The notes under the pieces: generated by a model | The model's database searches: none | What the model was told of the DNA's origin: nothing | What the model saw: only the letters and a program-made list of their open reading frames with translations | Assembly: GCF_000378765.1 (NCBI RefSeq) | Contig: NZ_KB905343.1 | Span: 314,914 to 378,913, forward strand | DNA: 64,000 nucleotides | Direction: 5' to 3' | Origin: Psychroflexus tropicus DSM 15496 | GTDB lineage: Bacteria; Bacteroidota; Bacteroidia; Flavobacteriales; Flavobacteriaceae | In this document: piece after piece, positions 1 through 9,023 of the stretch | How positions within the stretch are numbered: the stretch's first letter is position 1 | How the letters are laid out: each line of letters starts with the position of its first letter | Program-made: the position numbers and the translations under genes

Positions 1-747
1 CTTTCTTATTTAGGGTCCCGATATCATGGCTGGCAGAAGCAGGTGGATAGCATAACAGTTCAATCTCAAGTCACTACCGCTTTGCAGACTGCCTTGCAGG
101 AGCCGGTGGAAGTAGTAGGGGCAGGAAGAACCGATACTGGCGTTCACGCTTCAGGTTATATTGCTCACTTTGATAGTAGCCAGCATATCCTAGATGCTAA
201 AAAAATTATTTTCAAACTCAATAGTATTTTACCTCTGGATATTGCTGTACATCAGTTACAGAGAGTTGCAGACGATTTCCATGCACGTTTCGATGCATTA
301 TCCAGAACTTACGAGTATTCAATTGTTCAATTCAAGGATCCATTTTCTATCAACCGCAGTTATTTTGTCAAAAATAAACTAGATATAGAAGCGATGCAGA
401 GTGCTTCTAAACTCTTATTTAATCATAAAAATTTCAAATCTTTTTCCAAAGTTAAAACCGATGTTTATACATTTGATTGCGAAATACAAAAAGCAGTTTG
501 GAGACAGGAAGACCGCCATCTTGTATTTGAAATCTCTGCGAATCGCTTTCTTCGAAATATGGTGAGAGCGATAGTAGGAACTCTTATAGAAGTTGGGTTG
601 CATAAAATTTCAGTAGAAGATTTTGATCAGGTCATTTTAGCGCAAGATAGATCTAGAGCAGGTAAATCTGTTCCAGCTCAAGCTTTGATTTTAAAACACA
701 TAGAGTATCCAAATTTGATGCTTGAGAATTCTGAACATGGGAAATAA
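1..747 (+). CDS. truA: tRNA pseudouridine(38-40) synthase TruA (5' partial)
   Basis: This enzyme isomerises uridines 38-40 of the tRNA anticodon arm to pseudouridine. The reading frame is open to base 1, where it reads LSYLGSRYHGWQKQ, the usual beginning of the family after roughly ten residues, so the true start lies just left of the window; the GTG at 43 is not the start. The motif AGRTDTGVHA (bases 121-150) carries the catalytic aspartate, and SRTYEY and NRFLRNMVRAIVGT are further family blocks. The stop overlaps the start of the next gene by 11 nt, which suggests co-transcription. Identity is secure; only the N-terminus is missing. Confidence 0.96.
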   Translation, partial: LSYLGSRYHGWQKQVDSITVQSQVTTALQTALQEPVEVVGAGRTDTGVHASGYIAHFDSSQHILDAKKIIFKLNSILPLDIAVHQLQRVADDFHARFDALSRTYEYSIVQFKDPFSINRSYFVKNKLDIEAMQSASKLLFNHKNFKSFSKVKTDVYTFDCEIQKAVWRQEDRHLVFEISANRFLRNMVRAIVGTLIEVGLHKISVEDFDQVILAQDRSRAGKSVPAQALILKHIEYPNLMLENSEHGK

Positions 748-2503
748 CACCGGAAACGCATTTGATACTAAACTCTTTAAACGACTTTTAAAGTTTACCA
801 ATCCTTATAAAAGAACATTTTATTTCGTTGGCTTTGCGGCCATCGTTCTTTCTGGGCTTGGCGTATTGAGACCTTACCTATTGAGACTCACTATCGATGA
901 AGGAATTACGCCAAGTGATGCTGAAAGCCTGGTGACCTATGTAAGTGCCATGTTAATTGCCTTAATTTCTGAGGTGATATTTCAATTCAGTTTTATTTTT
1001 TACGCCAACTGGCTCGGTCAGGAAGTGATCCGAGATATCCGAGTAAAGTTGTACAAACATATGATGAATTTTAAAATGCAGTATTTTGATAATTCATCTG
1101 TTGGCAGGTTAGTAACAAGGGCTGTGAGCGATATTGAAACCATCGCCAGTATTTTTAGCCAGGGCTTATTCATGATCATAAGCGACTTGCTTAAAATGAT
1201 TGTTGTTCTTGGATTTATGTTTTGGCAAAGCTGGCAATTAACTTTATTGGTTCTTACGGTTTTACCTTTTATAATCTATGCTACAAGAGTATTTCAAAAG
1301 AAAATGAAAATTGCTTTTGAAGAAGTGAGAACCCAGGTTTCTAACCTTAATTCTTATGTGCAGGAACACCTCACAGGTATGAAAATCGTTCAGATTTTCA
1401 ATAGAGAGCAAGAAGAATATAATCGGTTTAAAGATATTAATGAAAAACACAGGAAAGGCTGGATCAAAACGGTATGGTACAATGCTATTTTCTTTCCCAT
1501 TGCCGAAATGTCTACCTCCATTACTATTGGTTTAATTGTTTGGTTTGGTGGATTAAGAGTGGTAGAATCGGACGCGTTATCTTTGGGTATTATAGTGATG
1601 TTTATAGAGTTAGCTCAGATGCTATTCCGACCATTACGTCAAATCGCAGATAAGTTCAATTCGCTTCAGATGGGTATGGTAGCGGCCAACAGAGTATTTA
1701 AAATTCTCGATACAGATTCACATATTGAAAATAAAGGACATATTCTTCCGGAACGCCTAAAAGGTCATATTGAGTTCGAAAATGTAAGATTTAACTACAT
1801 ACCAGATGAAGAAATTCTAAAAGGTATCTCATTTGAAGTCCAGCCAGGAGAGACTATCGCTATAGTGGGAGCTACCGGCGCTGGAAAAAGTACCGTAATC
1901 AATTTACTAAGTCGATTTTATGAAATCAAATCTGGAATAATTAAAGTAGATGGTGAGGATCTTAAAAATTACGAATTAGCTGCGTTACGGAGTGAAATAG
2001 CAGTGGTTTTGCAAGATGTATTTCTTTTTGCAGATAGCATTTTAAATAATATCACCTTGAATAAACAGGGGATTACGGAGGAACAAGTGATTAGTGCCGC
2101 AAAAGAAATAGGAGTGCATGACTTTATTTCAACGCTTCCTAAGGCATATCATTATAATGTAAAAGAAAGAGGGGTGATGCTATCCTCAGGTCAGCGGCAG
2201 CTCATAGCTTTTTTGAGGGCCTACGTATCAGATCCAAGCGTTTTGGTGCTGGATGAAGCAACTTCTTCTGTTGATAGTTATAGTGAAAGATTAATACAAG
2301 ACGCAACAGATAAATTAACCAAAGACAGAACCTCAATCGTCATTGCACACCGATTAGCTACCATCAAAAATGCAGATAAAATTTTGGTGATGGACTCTGG
2401 TAAAATAGTCGAAACGGGAACACATACAGACTTACTAAAACAACCGGATGGTTACTATAGAACACTTTACGAAGCACAATTTCAACACGAAGAAGTAAAT
2501 TAG
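737..2503 (+). CDS. ABC exporter, fused membrane and ATPase domains (MsbA/MdlB-like)
   Basis: This is a half-size ABC exporter of 588 residues that should work as a dimer in the inner membrane. The N-terminal half (about residues 20-320) holds six predicted membrane spans. The C-terminal ATPase has Walker A GATGAGKST (378-386), signature LSSGQ (482-486), Walker B VLVLDEA followed by TSSVD, and the switch histidine in IAHRLAT. I chose ATG 737 rather than TTG 722 because the family usually begins a few residues before the KLFKRLLKFT segment. The gene overlaps truA by 11 nt and its stop overlaps the converging cdaA stop. The substrate cannot be read from sequence: lipid, drug or peptide export are all possible. 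Confidence 0.92.
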   Translation: MGNNTGNAFDTKLFKRLLKFTNPYKRTFYFVGFAAIVLSGLGVLRPYLLRLTIDEGITPSDAESLVTYVSAMLIALISEVIFQFSFIFYANWLGQEVIRDIRVKLYKHMMNFKMQYFDNSSVGRLVTRAVSDIETIASIFSQGLFMIISDLLKMIVVLGFMFWQSWQLTLLVLTVLPFIIYATRVFQKKMKIAFEEVRTQVSNLNSYVQEHLTGMKIVQIFNREQEEYNRFKDINEKHRKGWIKTVWYNAIFFPIAEMSTSITIGLIVWFGGLRVVESDALSLGIIVMFIELAQMLFRPLRQIADKFNSLQMGMVAANRVFKILDTDSHIENKGHILPERLKGHIEFENVRFNYIPDEEILKGISFEVQPGETIAIVGATGAGKSTVINLLSRFYEIKSGIIKVDGEDLKNYELAALRSEIAVVLQDVFLFADSILNNITLNKQGITEEQVISAAKEIGVHDFISTLPKAYHYNVKERGVMLSSGQRQLIAFLRAYVSDPSVLVLDEATSSVDSYSERLIQDATDKLTKDRTSIVIAHRLATIKNADKILVMDSGKIVETGTHTDLLKQPDGYYRTLYEAQFQHEEVN

Positions 2504-3279
2504 TCCAAATCCTGTTTGATCTGCTCAGTCAACTTTTCTAGATCATCAAAAATATTAAACTCTCCGTTTTTCAGGTAAGATATTTGACCAGTCTCTTCAC
2601 TCACAACAAGGGCAACAGCATCTGTTTTTTCACTTATTCCAACGGCAGCCCTATGCCTTAGTCCAAACCTTAAGGGGATGTCCCTATCATTACTTACTGG
2701 AAGAATGACTCTGGTAGCCGTTATTCTTCCATCTTCTATCACGATCGCACCATCATGCAAGGTGCTGTTTTTGTAAAAAATAGACTCTATGATGGGTCTG
2801 TTCACCTTGATATCCATGTGATCACCCGTATTTTTAACAAATTCAAGTTTTGTATTCCGTTTGATGACGATTAAAGCACCAGTTTTGGTACTGCCTAATT
2901 TTTTGCAGGCACTTACAATCGTATCTACATAATCTTGGGTTTTGTTTTCTCGATTTGAGAAATTGAGTTGGAACCAGTTGTTTTTTCCGTTAAAACTGGT
3001 AGAGCCTACCATGAGTAAAAATTTTCTTATCTCCTGTTGAAACACAACAATTAAAGCAAACATTCCCACTCCTATGAATTCACCAAGAACACTGCTCAAC
3101 ATTTCCATTTGAAGAAGCTGCGTCAGTTTCCAGATGAGATAGATAATCACTATACCAATAAAAATGTTGATCGCAGCAGACCCTTTTACGAGCTTGTAAA
3201 TATAATAGAGTAAAACGGCGACCAATAAAATATCGAGTAAGTCTAAAATTCTAAACTCTAAAAAATCAAGTCCAAGCAT
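2500..3279 (-). CDS. cdaA: Diadenylate cyclase CdaA
   Basis: It joins two ATP to make cyclic di-AMP, a second messenger tied to osmotic and cell-wall homeostasis. The 259-residue protein has about three hydrophobic segments in residues 1-100 and then a DAC domain. The catalytic signatures are visible: DGAIVIEDGRI, and RFGLRHRAAVGIS with the conserved RHR triad. Length and layout match the membrane-bound CdaA type, not soluble DisA. It follows folP at a 3-nt gap and is probably read from the folP promoter; pairing of these two genes is common in Bacteroidota. No CdaR-like regulator lies next to it. The stop codon converges with the ABC exporter gene. Confidence 0.95.
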   Translation of the reverse strand: MLGLDFLEFRILDLLDILLVAVLLYYIYKLVKGSAAINIFIGIVIIYLIWKLTQLLQMEMLSSVLGEFIGVGMFALIVVFQQEIRKFLLMVGSTSFNGKNNWFQLNFSNRENKTQDYVDTIVSACKKLGSTKTGALIVIKRNTKLEFVKNTGDHMDIKVNRPIIESIFYKNSTLHDGAIVIEDGRITATRVILPVSNDRDIPLRFGLRHRAAVGISEKTDAVALVVSEETGQISYLKNGEFNIFDDLEKLTEQIKQDLD

Positions 3280-3282
3280 AAA

Positions 3283-4110
3283 TTATTTTTCAGTTAGTTT
3301 TTGATAGAGCTCAATGCATTGCTTAGCTTCTAATACATCGTGAACTCTCAAGATGGAGCTACCGTTCATCAAACAAGCCATGTGCAAAGCAGTGGTGCCA
3401 TTTATTGCTTCTTTCGCTGTAATTTCTAAGGTTTTATAGATCATCGATTTTCTGGAAATTCCAGTAAGAATGGGTAAATCTAAGTGTTTTAAAAACTTTA
3501 AATGATTAAGCAATTCGAAGTTTTGATTTATAGTTTTTGCAAAGCCAAATCCTGGATCAATAATTAGATCATTGATGCCCTTGGACCTAGCAATACTGAT
3601 GCGTTCCGAAAAATAATAAACTACTTCTTTCATAAGATCATCGTAGCTGGCAAGGCTCTTCATAGTTTGAGGTGTCCCTTTCATGTGCATCATAATGAAT
3701 GGAACCTGATGTTTTGCAATTATATCCATCATGCTTAGATCCAGATGACCAGCAGAAATATCATTTATGATATGAGCGCCGCAATTTATACTTTCCTCTG
3801 CTACTTTACTTCTGAAGGTATCAATAGAAATGATAACCTCTGGAAAGGAATCTATGATGGTTTTTAAAATAGACTGCTGGCGTTTTAATTCCTCTTCTTC
3901 ACTTATATCATCTGCCCCAGGTCGAGAACTATAGGCACCAATATCTAGAATATCCATACCATCCTTTATGTTCTTTTCTACTTGATTAAGCACCTCCTTA
4001 TCATTTTTGAATTTACCACCGTCGTAAAAGGAATCTGGAGTTAAATTCAAAACCCCCATTATTTTAGGAGTATGAAGGTCAAGAAGTTGTCCGTTACAGT
4101 TTATTGTCAT
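3283..4110 (-). CDS. folP: Dihydropteroate synthase
   Basis: It condenses p-aminobenzoate with hydroxymethyl-dihydropterin diphosphate in folate synthesis and is the sulfonamide target. The 275-residue protein shows the family blocks in order: IMGVLNLTPDSFYDGG near residue 17, DIGAYSSRPGA, ISIDTFRS, the loop FIMMHMKGTPQTM, DPGFGFAK and LTGISRKSMI. It is the first gene of a folP-cdaA unit. A -7 box sits only 5 nt before the ATG, so the transcript may be leaderless. Identity is certain. Confidence 0.97.
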   Translation of the reverse strand: MTINCNGQLLDLHTPKIMGVLNLTPDSFYDGGKFKNDKEVLNQVEKNIKDGMDILDIGAYSSRPGADDISEEEELKRQQSILKTIIDSFPEVIISIDTFRSKVAEESINCGAHIINDISAGHLDLSMMDIIAKHQVPFIMMHMKGTPQTMKSLASYDDLMKEVVYYFSERISIARSKGINDLIIDPGFGFAKTINQNFELLNHLKFLKHLDLPILTGISRKSMIYKTLEITAKEAINGTTALHMACLMNGSSILRVHDVLEAKQCIELYQKLTEK

Positions 4111-4115
4111 GCTAA

Positions 4116-4144
4116 CAAATTTATAATTAAAAAAGACTTACCAA
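4116..4144 (-). promoter_or_regulatory. Flavobacterial-type promoter of folP-cdaA
   Basis: On the minus strand TTG (4144-4142) is followed after 18 nt by TAAATTTG (4123-4116), matching the Bacteroidota -33/-7 pattern. The -7 box ends 5 nt before the folP ATG, so transcription probably starts at or next to the start codon. Confidence 0.6.
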
Positions 4145-4212
4145 ATGAATTTATTGTTTTGATTTTTTTTCTTTTCATTTTTATTCTAAATTAAAGGGCT
4201 AATTATCATGTT

Positions 4213-4446
4213 ATGAGCTATTTAATTACAGATTTCGAATCAATTTTAGAACAATATTCTTTTTTATTGGGGATGATTCTTGTATTTGTTGTTATCGACT
4301 CTATTTTAAGAATGATTACCCTTTGGCAAACGGCAAGAAGAAACCAGATTGGTTGAATTGTTTTTTTGGCTTTGATTAATTCACTAGGAATTTTAACTGT
4401 TATTTACTTAATAATTTATAGAAATAAAGACATGTATATTCGCTAA
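4213..4446 (+). pseudogene. DUF5652-like small membrane protein gene interrupted by in-frame TGA
   Basis: The frame from ATG 4213 encodes 47 residues ending LWQTARRNQIG, meets TGA at 4354-4356, then continues in the same frame with IVFLALINSLGILTVIYLII and stops at TAA 4444-4446. Read through, it gives a 77-codon protein with two membrane segments and the pattern LW..AR.NQ.(W)...L...NTLGIL.I.YL typical of DUF5652 proteins as I recall them. The stop falls exactly where these proteins carry tryptophan, so a single TGG-to-TGA change explains it. Its end overlaps the converging gldG stop. Alternatives are a sequencing error or stop readthrough. No frameshift is visible. Confidence 0.6.
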
Positions 4447-6113
4447 TTACGAGAATAAGTCTTCTTTCGCCATAACTGATAAAGACCGACAAACAACAAG
4501 ATAAAGAGGACTGGAACCAAGAGGTTGAAAATTTGCCAGGTTATTTTTTCACTTTTTAATTTTTCAAGGTCCATAGTATTCAACTGAATAGACTTGCTTC
4601 TGGTACGAACCAAATCTTGGTCCCCCAAAAGGTAATTCACTGTATTAAGCAAAAAGGTCTTATTTCCATAAGTTAGACCGGTATAACGATCAAAACCTAA
4701 TTCTAATGGTTTTCCAGATTGGATTTGATTTTTTATAAGATCTCCATCGGCAATAAAGACTTGTTGAGTTTCCAGGCTTTCATCTAGAGGATTCTCTACA
4801 TTAAATGGTTTAATTTTACCCGAAAAAGCAGATTTGAATTTTCCTTCAGTCAATACAGCCAGTGGAAAATTACCATTTCTGTATAGTTGAGGGTTAGGTT
4901 CCTCGGTTATAGTTTTTAAGCTGATTTCTGATGGAACTCCAACTTTTCTGGATAACTCAGAGCTCTGTAAAAGTACAGTCTGCTCCAGATCGGTTTTCAA
5001 AGTATCGATCGGATTAGCAAATTCAAATTTAACTTGGTTAATCTGACTCGTTATCGGGTGTTTATGCCCTACATTTCCTAGTGGATCATAAAACCATGGA
5101 AATCTAGATAATTGAGTAGAGTTACCTCGACCTGAGGCTAGTACAATAGGAGCAGAATACAAATCATTAACAAGTTGAGGGTTAATTCTTACACCATAAT
5201 TGAAAAAAAGAGAATATAAATTGAGGTTTCTTGGTAAAGCTAAAGTAGACTTGCTTTCACGATACAAACTATCTTTTTCTATCTTAACGTGTTCTGTAAG
5301 CCATAGAGCTTTTCCACCATCCATTATGTATTGGTCGATAGCATACAGTTTTTCATCACTAAAGGCTTCAGTAGCCTTGGCATCTATGATTAGATCATAT
5401 GTTTTTAGAAGCTTAAGCGTTCGTTGTGGATTATGCTCCACAGAATCTAATGTAAAAGGAGCGATGAGGTAATATTGTTTTAGAGTTTTAAGGAAATCGG
5501 ACAAATACTTGTCACCTAATTCCCCCTGACCTTTTATGATCGCTATTTTTTTACTTCTTTTTCTTGTTAATTTGGTGACCGCATTTACAAATCCGTATTC
5601 TAAGCTTTCAACAGATTTTTGTATCAATTCGGAATTACCATCAGAAAGGGTTTTCTGCAATAAAGGAATGGATACGCTTTGATTTTTAAATTGAGCAACG
5701 GCCCATGGAAAAATGAGGCGCTCCGTCAGTTTTCCGTTTTCTCTTATGTTGAGAGATTCCGGTGACATACCGTTTTCGTAGAAGCGATTGGCAATGCTCA
5801 TGGCATCTTCATCAGATTCTAATGGATTTTTAAATTCAAATTTAATATAGGAATTATAAGCTTGGAGTTCTTCCAATATGTATCGAGTTTCTGTTTGAAG
5901 CCGTTTAAACTCCGAAGGCAAATCACCAGACAAAAAAACCTGTATCAAAAGCGGGTTTTCTAAAGTATCTATTAATTCTAAAGTCGATTTTGATAACGTA
6001 TATCTTTGGTCTGAAGTGAAATCGATACGTGTAAAAAAAACAGAGGCTAGTACATTGACTATAATTAATAGAATGATAACGCCTGCTAAGTTTTTGATCT
6101 GATTTTTTTTCAT
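4443..6113 (-). CDS. gldG: Gliding motility ABC-type auxiliary protein GldG
   Basis: GldG is thought to work with GldA and GldF as an ABC-type transporter needed for gliding and for stable adhesins in some flavobacteria. The 556-residue protein has an N-terminal membrane anchor (about residues 8-30), a large periplasmic region beginning TRIDFTSDQRYTLSKST, and a C-terminal membrane span (about 525-548) ending in a basic tail. Those features and the length match GldG. Its ATG overlaps the gldF stop by 4 nt. The ATPase gldA is not in this window, as usual for the group. Confidence 0.93.
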   Translation of the reverse strand: MKKNQIKNLAGVIILLIIVNVLASVFFTRIDFTSDQRYTLSKSTLELIDTLENPLLIQVFLSGDLPSEFKRLQTETRYILEELQAYNSYIKFEFKNPLESDEDAMSIANRFYENGMSPESLNIRENGKLTERLIFPWAVAQFKNQSVSIPLLQKTLSDGNSELIQKSVESLEYGFVNAVTKLTRKRSKKIAIIKGQGELGDKYLSDFLKTLKQYYLIAPFTLDSVEHNPQRTLKLLKTYDLIIDAKATEAFSDEKLYAIDQYIMDGGKALWLTEHVKIEKDSLYRESKSTLALPRNLNLYSLFFNYGVRINPQLVNDLYSAPIVLASGRGNSTQLSRFPWFYDPLGNVGHKHPITSQINQVKFEFANPIDTLKTDLEQTVLLQSSELSRKVGVPSEISLKTITEEPNPQLYRNGNFPLAVLTEGKFKSAFSGKIKPFNVENPLDESLETQQVFIADGDLIKNQIQSGKPLELGFDRYTGLTYGNKTFLLNTVNYLLGDQDLVRTRSKSIQLNTMDLEKLKSEKITWQIFNLLVPVLFILLFVGLYQLWRKKTYSRN

Positions 6114-6841
6114 GCTGAATGCGTTTTGAGTTGAAAACGCGTAAGCGATAAAAATAGAATCGTAACACTAATGAAGTAGATCACATCTCTGGTGTCTAAC
6201 ACTCCTCTAGATATACTTTTAAAATGATAACGAATTCCCAGGTAATCTAGAGCGTAGAGTTGTGAATTGCCTAAACTAATAGAGCTTAAGCTATCCCAGC
6301 CGTAAAAAAGGAATAAACTTATCATAGTTCCTATAATAAATGCTACAATTTGATTGCTACTTAGCGATGAAGCATAAATTCCAACAGATGTATAACATGA
6401 TAAAAGCAAGAAAGTTCCTAGATACGAACTGAAAATGACTCCATAATCTACCATTACATTCTCATTAGCAAGTGAAGACAAACTTATCAAGTAAAAAAGG
6501 CTTGGTAAGACCGCAATTATACTCAATAATAAACAGCCTAAGAATTTGCCAAAAACCAGTTGTGGTATGCTTAAAGGTTTTGTGAGTAAGAGTTCCAATG
6601 TACCTTGTTTCTTTTCTTCAGAAAAGCTTCGCATACAGACTGCAGGAATCAAAAACGCAAAAATCAAAGGTAATACTTCAAAAAACGGGATAAGGTTGAC
6701 GTAGCCATAGTCGAAAATATTGAATCCTCCCGGGATAACCCATACTAAACTTCCTACGGCAATCAGAAAGAGTGATACAACTATTAATCCTATTGCCGAC
6801 GAAAAAAAACTATTGAACTCTTTAGAGAAAATGGCTAGCAT
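6110..6841 (-). CDS. gldF: Gliding motility ABC transporter permease GldF
   Basis: This is the membrane component of the GldA-GldF-GldG complex. The 243-residue protein has about six hydrophobic helices and the ABC-2 permease signature MRSFSEEKKQGTLELLLTKP near residue 80. It is translationally coupled to gldG by a 4-nt overlap and follows the monooxygenase gene with a 1-nt gap, so all four reverse genes from 7971 to 4443 may form one transcript. Confidence 0.93.
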   Translation of the reverse strand: MLAIFSKEFNSFFSSAIGLIVVSLFLIAVGSLVWVIPGGFNIFDYGYVNLIPFFEVLPLIFAFLIPAVCMRSFSEEKKQGTLELLLTKPLSIPQLVFGKFLGCLLLSIIAVLPSLFYLISLSSLANENVMVDYGVIFSSYLGTFLLLSCYTSVGIYASSLSSNQIVAFIIGTMISLFLFYGWDSLSSISLGNSQLYALDYLGIRYHFKSISRGVLDTRDVIYFISVTILFLSLTRFQLKTHSA

Positions 6842-6842
6842 A

Positions 6843-7139
6843 TTAGTTGAGTTCTATAAGTTGATCGAGACTCCAAGCTTCTGGCTTATGCGAGAAGCCT
6901 TTTTTCGTAGCTTTCCATACTTCAGCAAATAAAGCTGAATGTCTGTAACTGTTTAGATGAGATTCTGAAGCCCAATAACTATATGTAAAAAACAAAGTCC
7001 TATCCTTTTGATCTCTATAGAGTTCAAGATGTTTACAACCCTCAAAACCCCTAATTTTTTCTTTATTCTCATCAAATAATTCAAGAAAAGCATCTACAGC
7101 CTTAATTTCAAATTTCATCTTGACTATTCTAATTAACAT
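6843..7139 (-). CDS. Antibiotic biosynthesis monooxygenase (ABM) domain protein
   Basis: A 98-residue protein with the ferredoxin-like ABM fold seen in quinol monooxygenases: a FLELFDENKEKIRGFEGC helix region, then LELYRDQKDRTLFFTYSYWAS and an aromatic- and His-rich middle (HLNSYRHSALFAEVW). Such proteins act on quinones or small aromatics without a cofactor, or serve as heme or stress factors; the substrate is unknown here. It sits 1 nt from both neighbours, between the SAM hydrolase and gldF. An internal ATG at 7118 is a possible alternative start. Confidence 0.82.
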   Translation of the reverse strand: MLIRIVKMKFEIKAVDAFLELFDENKEKIRGFEGCKHLELYRDQKDRTLFFTYSYWASESHLNSYRHSALFAEVWKATKKGFSHKPEAWSLDQLIELN

Positions 7140-7140
7140 A

Positions 7141-7971
7141 CTACAAAAATTTAACGGTAAGGGTATCTAAATATTTTATACCAAATAAGCTTGATGCACA
7201 TCCAACGCTCATGGGGTTGCTTTTGTAAATTGCAAGTTCCAAAAAATCTGATGAATTAAATAATGCGATTTTTTTTCCTTCCATCTCCCTTTGTTCTTTA
7301 GGGACTTCAAAATTAATGGCCTCAGAATAACTAGAATACACACTGTTGAATTTTGTGGATCTAGCCGTTATGATAGCATCACGTCCTTTAGCCATTGTCT
7401 TAAAAAAGGACCGACTGATGTTGGATACAACATTACCAAAGTTGTCTATATAGATGATATGCCCGATAATTTGATCTTCTTGTTGATTCACAGTTGGCTT
7501 CACGTGGGTGAGTTCATTGATCTTGGAAACAGGCTTTCCTATGACATCTAAATCTCCGCCTCGATAAATATGTGCAGCAACACTTATGAAGACATTCAGA
7601 ATTTTAGATTTTCTTTCGTAATTATCATGAATATTGATTTCAACGATTTTATCTGGTTTTATTTCAGAAGCTAGAAGCGACAAAATACCATTATCCGCAC
7701 AAATAAAATAATGACCATCCAGATATATTGCCAGATGCTTGTTTTCTGGAGTTAGTTCTGAATCCACTCCAATAATATGAATTGAATTCTTAGGGAAGTT
7801 ATGATATGCATTCTTGATAATATATGCCGCTTCTGTGTAATTAAACGGAGAAATTTCATGTGAAATATCAAGGATGTTCACATTATCAAGCTCGCAGAGT
7901 AAAGCGCCTTTTACAGCAGCTACAGAGTGATCCTTAAGTCCAAAATCTGTTGTAAGAGTTATTGTAGGCAT
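7141..7971 (-). CDS. SAM hydroxide adenosyltransferase (DUF62 family)
   Basis: This family hydrolyses S-adenosylmethionine to adenosine and methionine and is related to fluorinase and chlorinase. The 276-residue protein begins TITLTTDFGLKDHSVAAVKG, the family's N-terminal signature, followed by ILDISHEISPFN, VDSELTP and CADNGILSLL. The C-terminal domain carries HIIYIDNFGNVVSNIS and IALFNSSDFLELAI. The N-terminus uses hydroxide-type residues, so a halogenase role is unlikely. It is the first gene of the reverse run leading to gldF and gldG. Confidence 0.88.
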   Translation of the reverse strand: MPTITLTTDFGLKDHSVAAVKGALLCELDNVNILDISHEISPFNYTEAAYIIKNAYHNFPKNSIHIIGVDSELTPENKHLAIYLDGHYFICADNGILSLLASEIKPDKIVEINIHDNYERKSKILNVFISVAAHIYRGGDLDVIGKPVSKINELTHVKPTVNQQEDQIIGHIIYIDNFGNVVSNISRSFFKTMAKGRDAIITARSTKFNSVYSSYSEAINFEVPKEQREMEGKKIALFNSSDFLELAIYKSNPMSVGCASSLFGIKYLDTLTVKFL

Positions 7972-8019
7972 TTAATAGACAGTTAATAATTGAGAGCTCA
8001 TTTTCGTCAAAAAAATGCG

Positions 8020-8027
8020 TAAATTTG
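8020..8027 (+). promoter_or_regulatory. -7 box upstream of phoH
   Basis: TAAATTTG matches the flavobacterial -7 consensus and lies about 40 nt before the chosen phoH start. No well-spaced TTG is visible at -33. Confidence 0.4.
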
Positions 8028-8066
8028 CTATGCGAATTTATTATTTTAAACTAAAAATTGCTGCTT

Positions 8067-9020
8067 TTGAATGAACTTATTTTAGAACTCTCAGAAATTA
8101 ATCCAAGAGAATTTTTTGGACATCATAATGTGAATATTGAATTGATAAAAAAATACTATCCACAGTTAAAACTTGTTGCGAGAGGTAATAAAATAAAAGT
8201 TTTTGGAGATGATGAGCGATTAGAAGAATTTGAGCAGCGCTTTCAAATGCTCATGGACCATTTTTCAAAATTCAATTCTTTAGATGAAAATGCCATAGAG
8301 CGCATCTTAACCAGTCAATCCAAAGCAGATTATGATGCTCCCATAGCATCTGGTGCTGTATTAGTTCATGGGGTAGGAGGTAGGCTTATTAAAGCCCAAA
8401 CCGCGAACCAAAGAAAGCTGGTTGACTTGATGAATACTAATGATATGGTATTTGCTATTGGACCCGCTGGTACAGGTAAGACATACACCGGTGTGGCCCT
8501 AGCTGTACAGGCTTTAAAAAATAAACAAGTAAGACGAATTATATTAACCCGCCCAGCGGTGGAAGCAGGAGAAAACCTTGGATTTCTACCTGGAGATCTC
8601 AGAGAGAAATTAGATCCTTATATGCAACCTTTATATGATGCTTTAAGAGATATGATTGCTCCAGAAAAGCTTGAAAGCTATATTGAGAAAGGAACTATAC
8701 AAATAGCCCCAATGGCTTTTATGAGAGGAAGAACATTAGATAATGCCTTTGTGATTTTAGATGAGGCCCAAAATACGACTCACCCGCAAATGAAAATGTT
8801 TTTGACGAGAATGGGTAAAAACGCTAAATTCATGATTACAGGTGATCCAGGGCAGGTCGATTTACCAAAACGCGCTATTTCAGGACTTAAAGAGGCGCTT
8901 CTAGTGCTTAAAGATGTAAAAGGTATCGGAATGATTTATCTAGATGATAAAGATGTAATACGTCACCGACTCGTCAAAAAAGTAATTTCTGCGTACAAAG
9001 CCATTGAAAATCCAGAATAA
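8067..9020 (+). CDS. phoH: PhoH family protein (P-loop ATPase)
   Basis: A cytoplasmic ATPase, often linked to RNA metabolism and phosphate starvation; its exact role is poorly known. There is no in-frame ATG near the expected N-terminus. I chose TTG 8067, giving MNELILELSEINPREFFG, which matches the family start; TTG 8058 would add three residues. An N-terminal KH-like region (about 1-95) precedes the P-loop GPAGTGKT and the Walker B block FVILDEAQNTT. ITGDPGQVDLP and RHRLVKKVISAY complete the family pattern. purC follows 3 nt downstream. Confidence 0.93.
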   Translation: MNELILELSEINPREFFGHHNVNIELIKKYYPQLKLVARGNKIKVFGDDERLEEFEQRFQMLMDHFSKFNSLDENAIERILTSQSKADYDAPIASGAVLVHGVGGRLIKAQTANQRKLVDLMNTNDMVFAIGPAGTGKTYTGVALAVQALKNKQVRRIILTRPAVEAGENLGFLPGDLREKLDPYMQPLYDALRDMIAPEKLESYIEKGTIQIAPMAFMRGRTLDNAFVILDEAQNTTHPQMKMFLTRMGKNAKFMITGDPGQVDLPKRAISGLKEALLVLKDVKGIGMIYLDDKDVIRHRLVKKVISAYKAIENPE

Positions 9021-9023
9021 ACT

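Noticed and set aside
4354-4356. TGA reassigned to tryptophan across the genome
   Set aside because: Several intact genes here end in TGA and keep normal length, so the code is standard; the interrupted gene is an isolated event.
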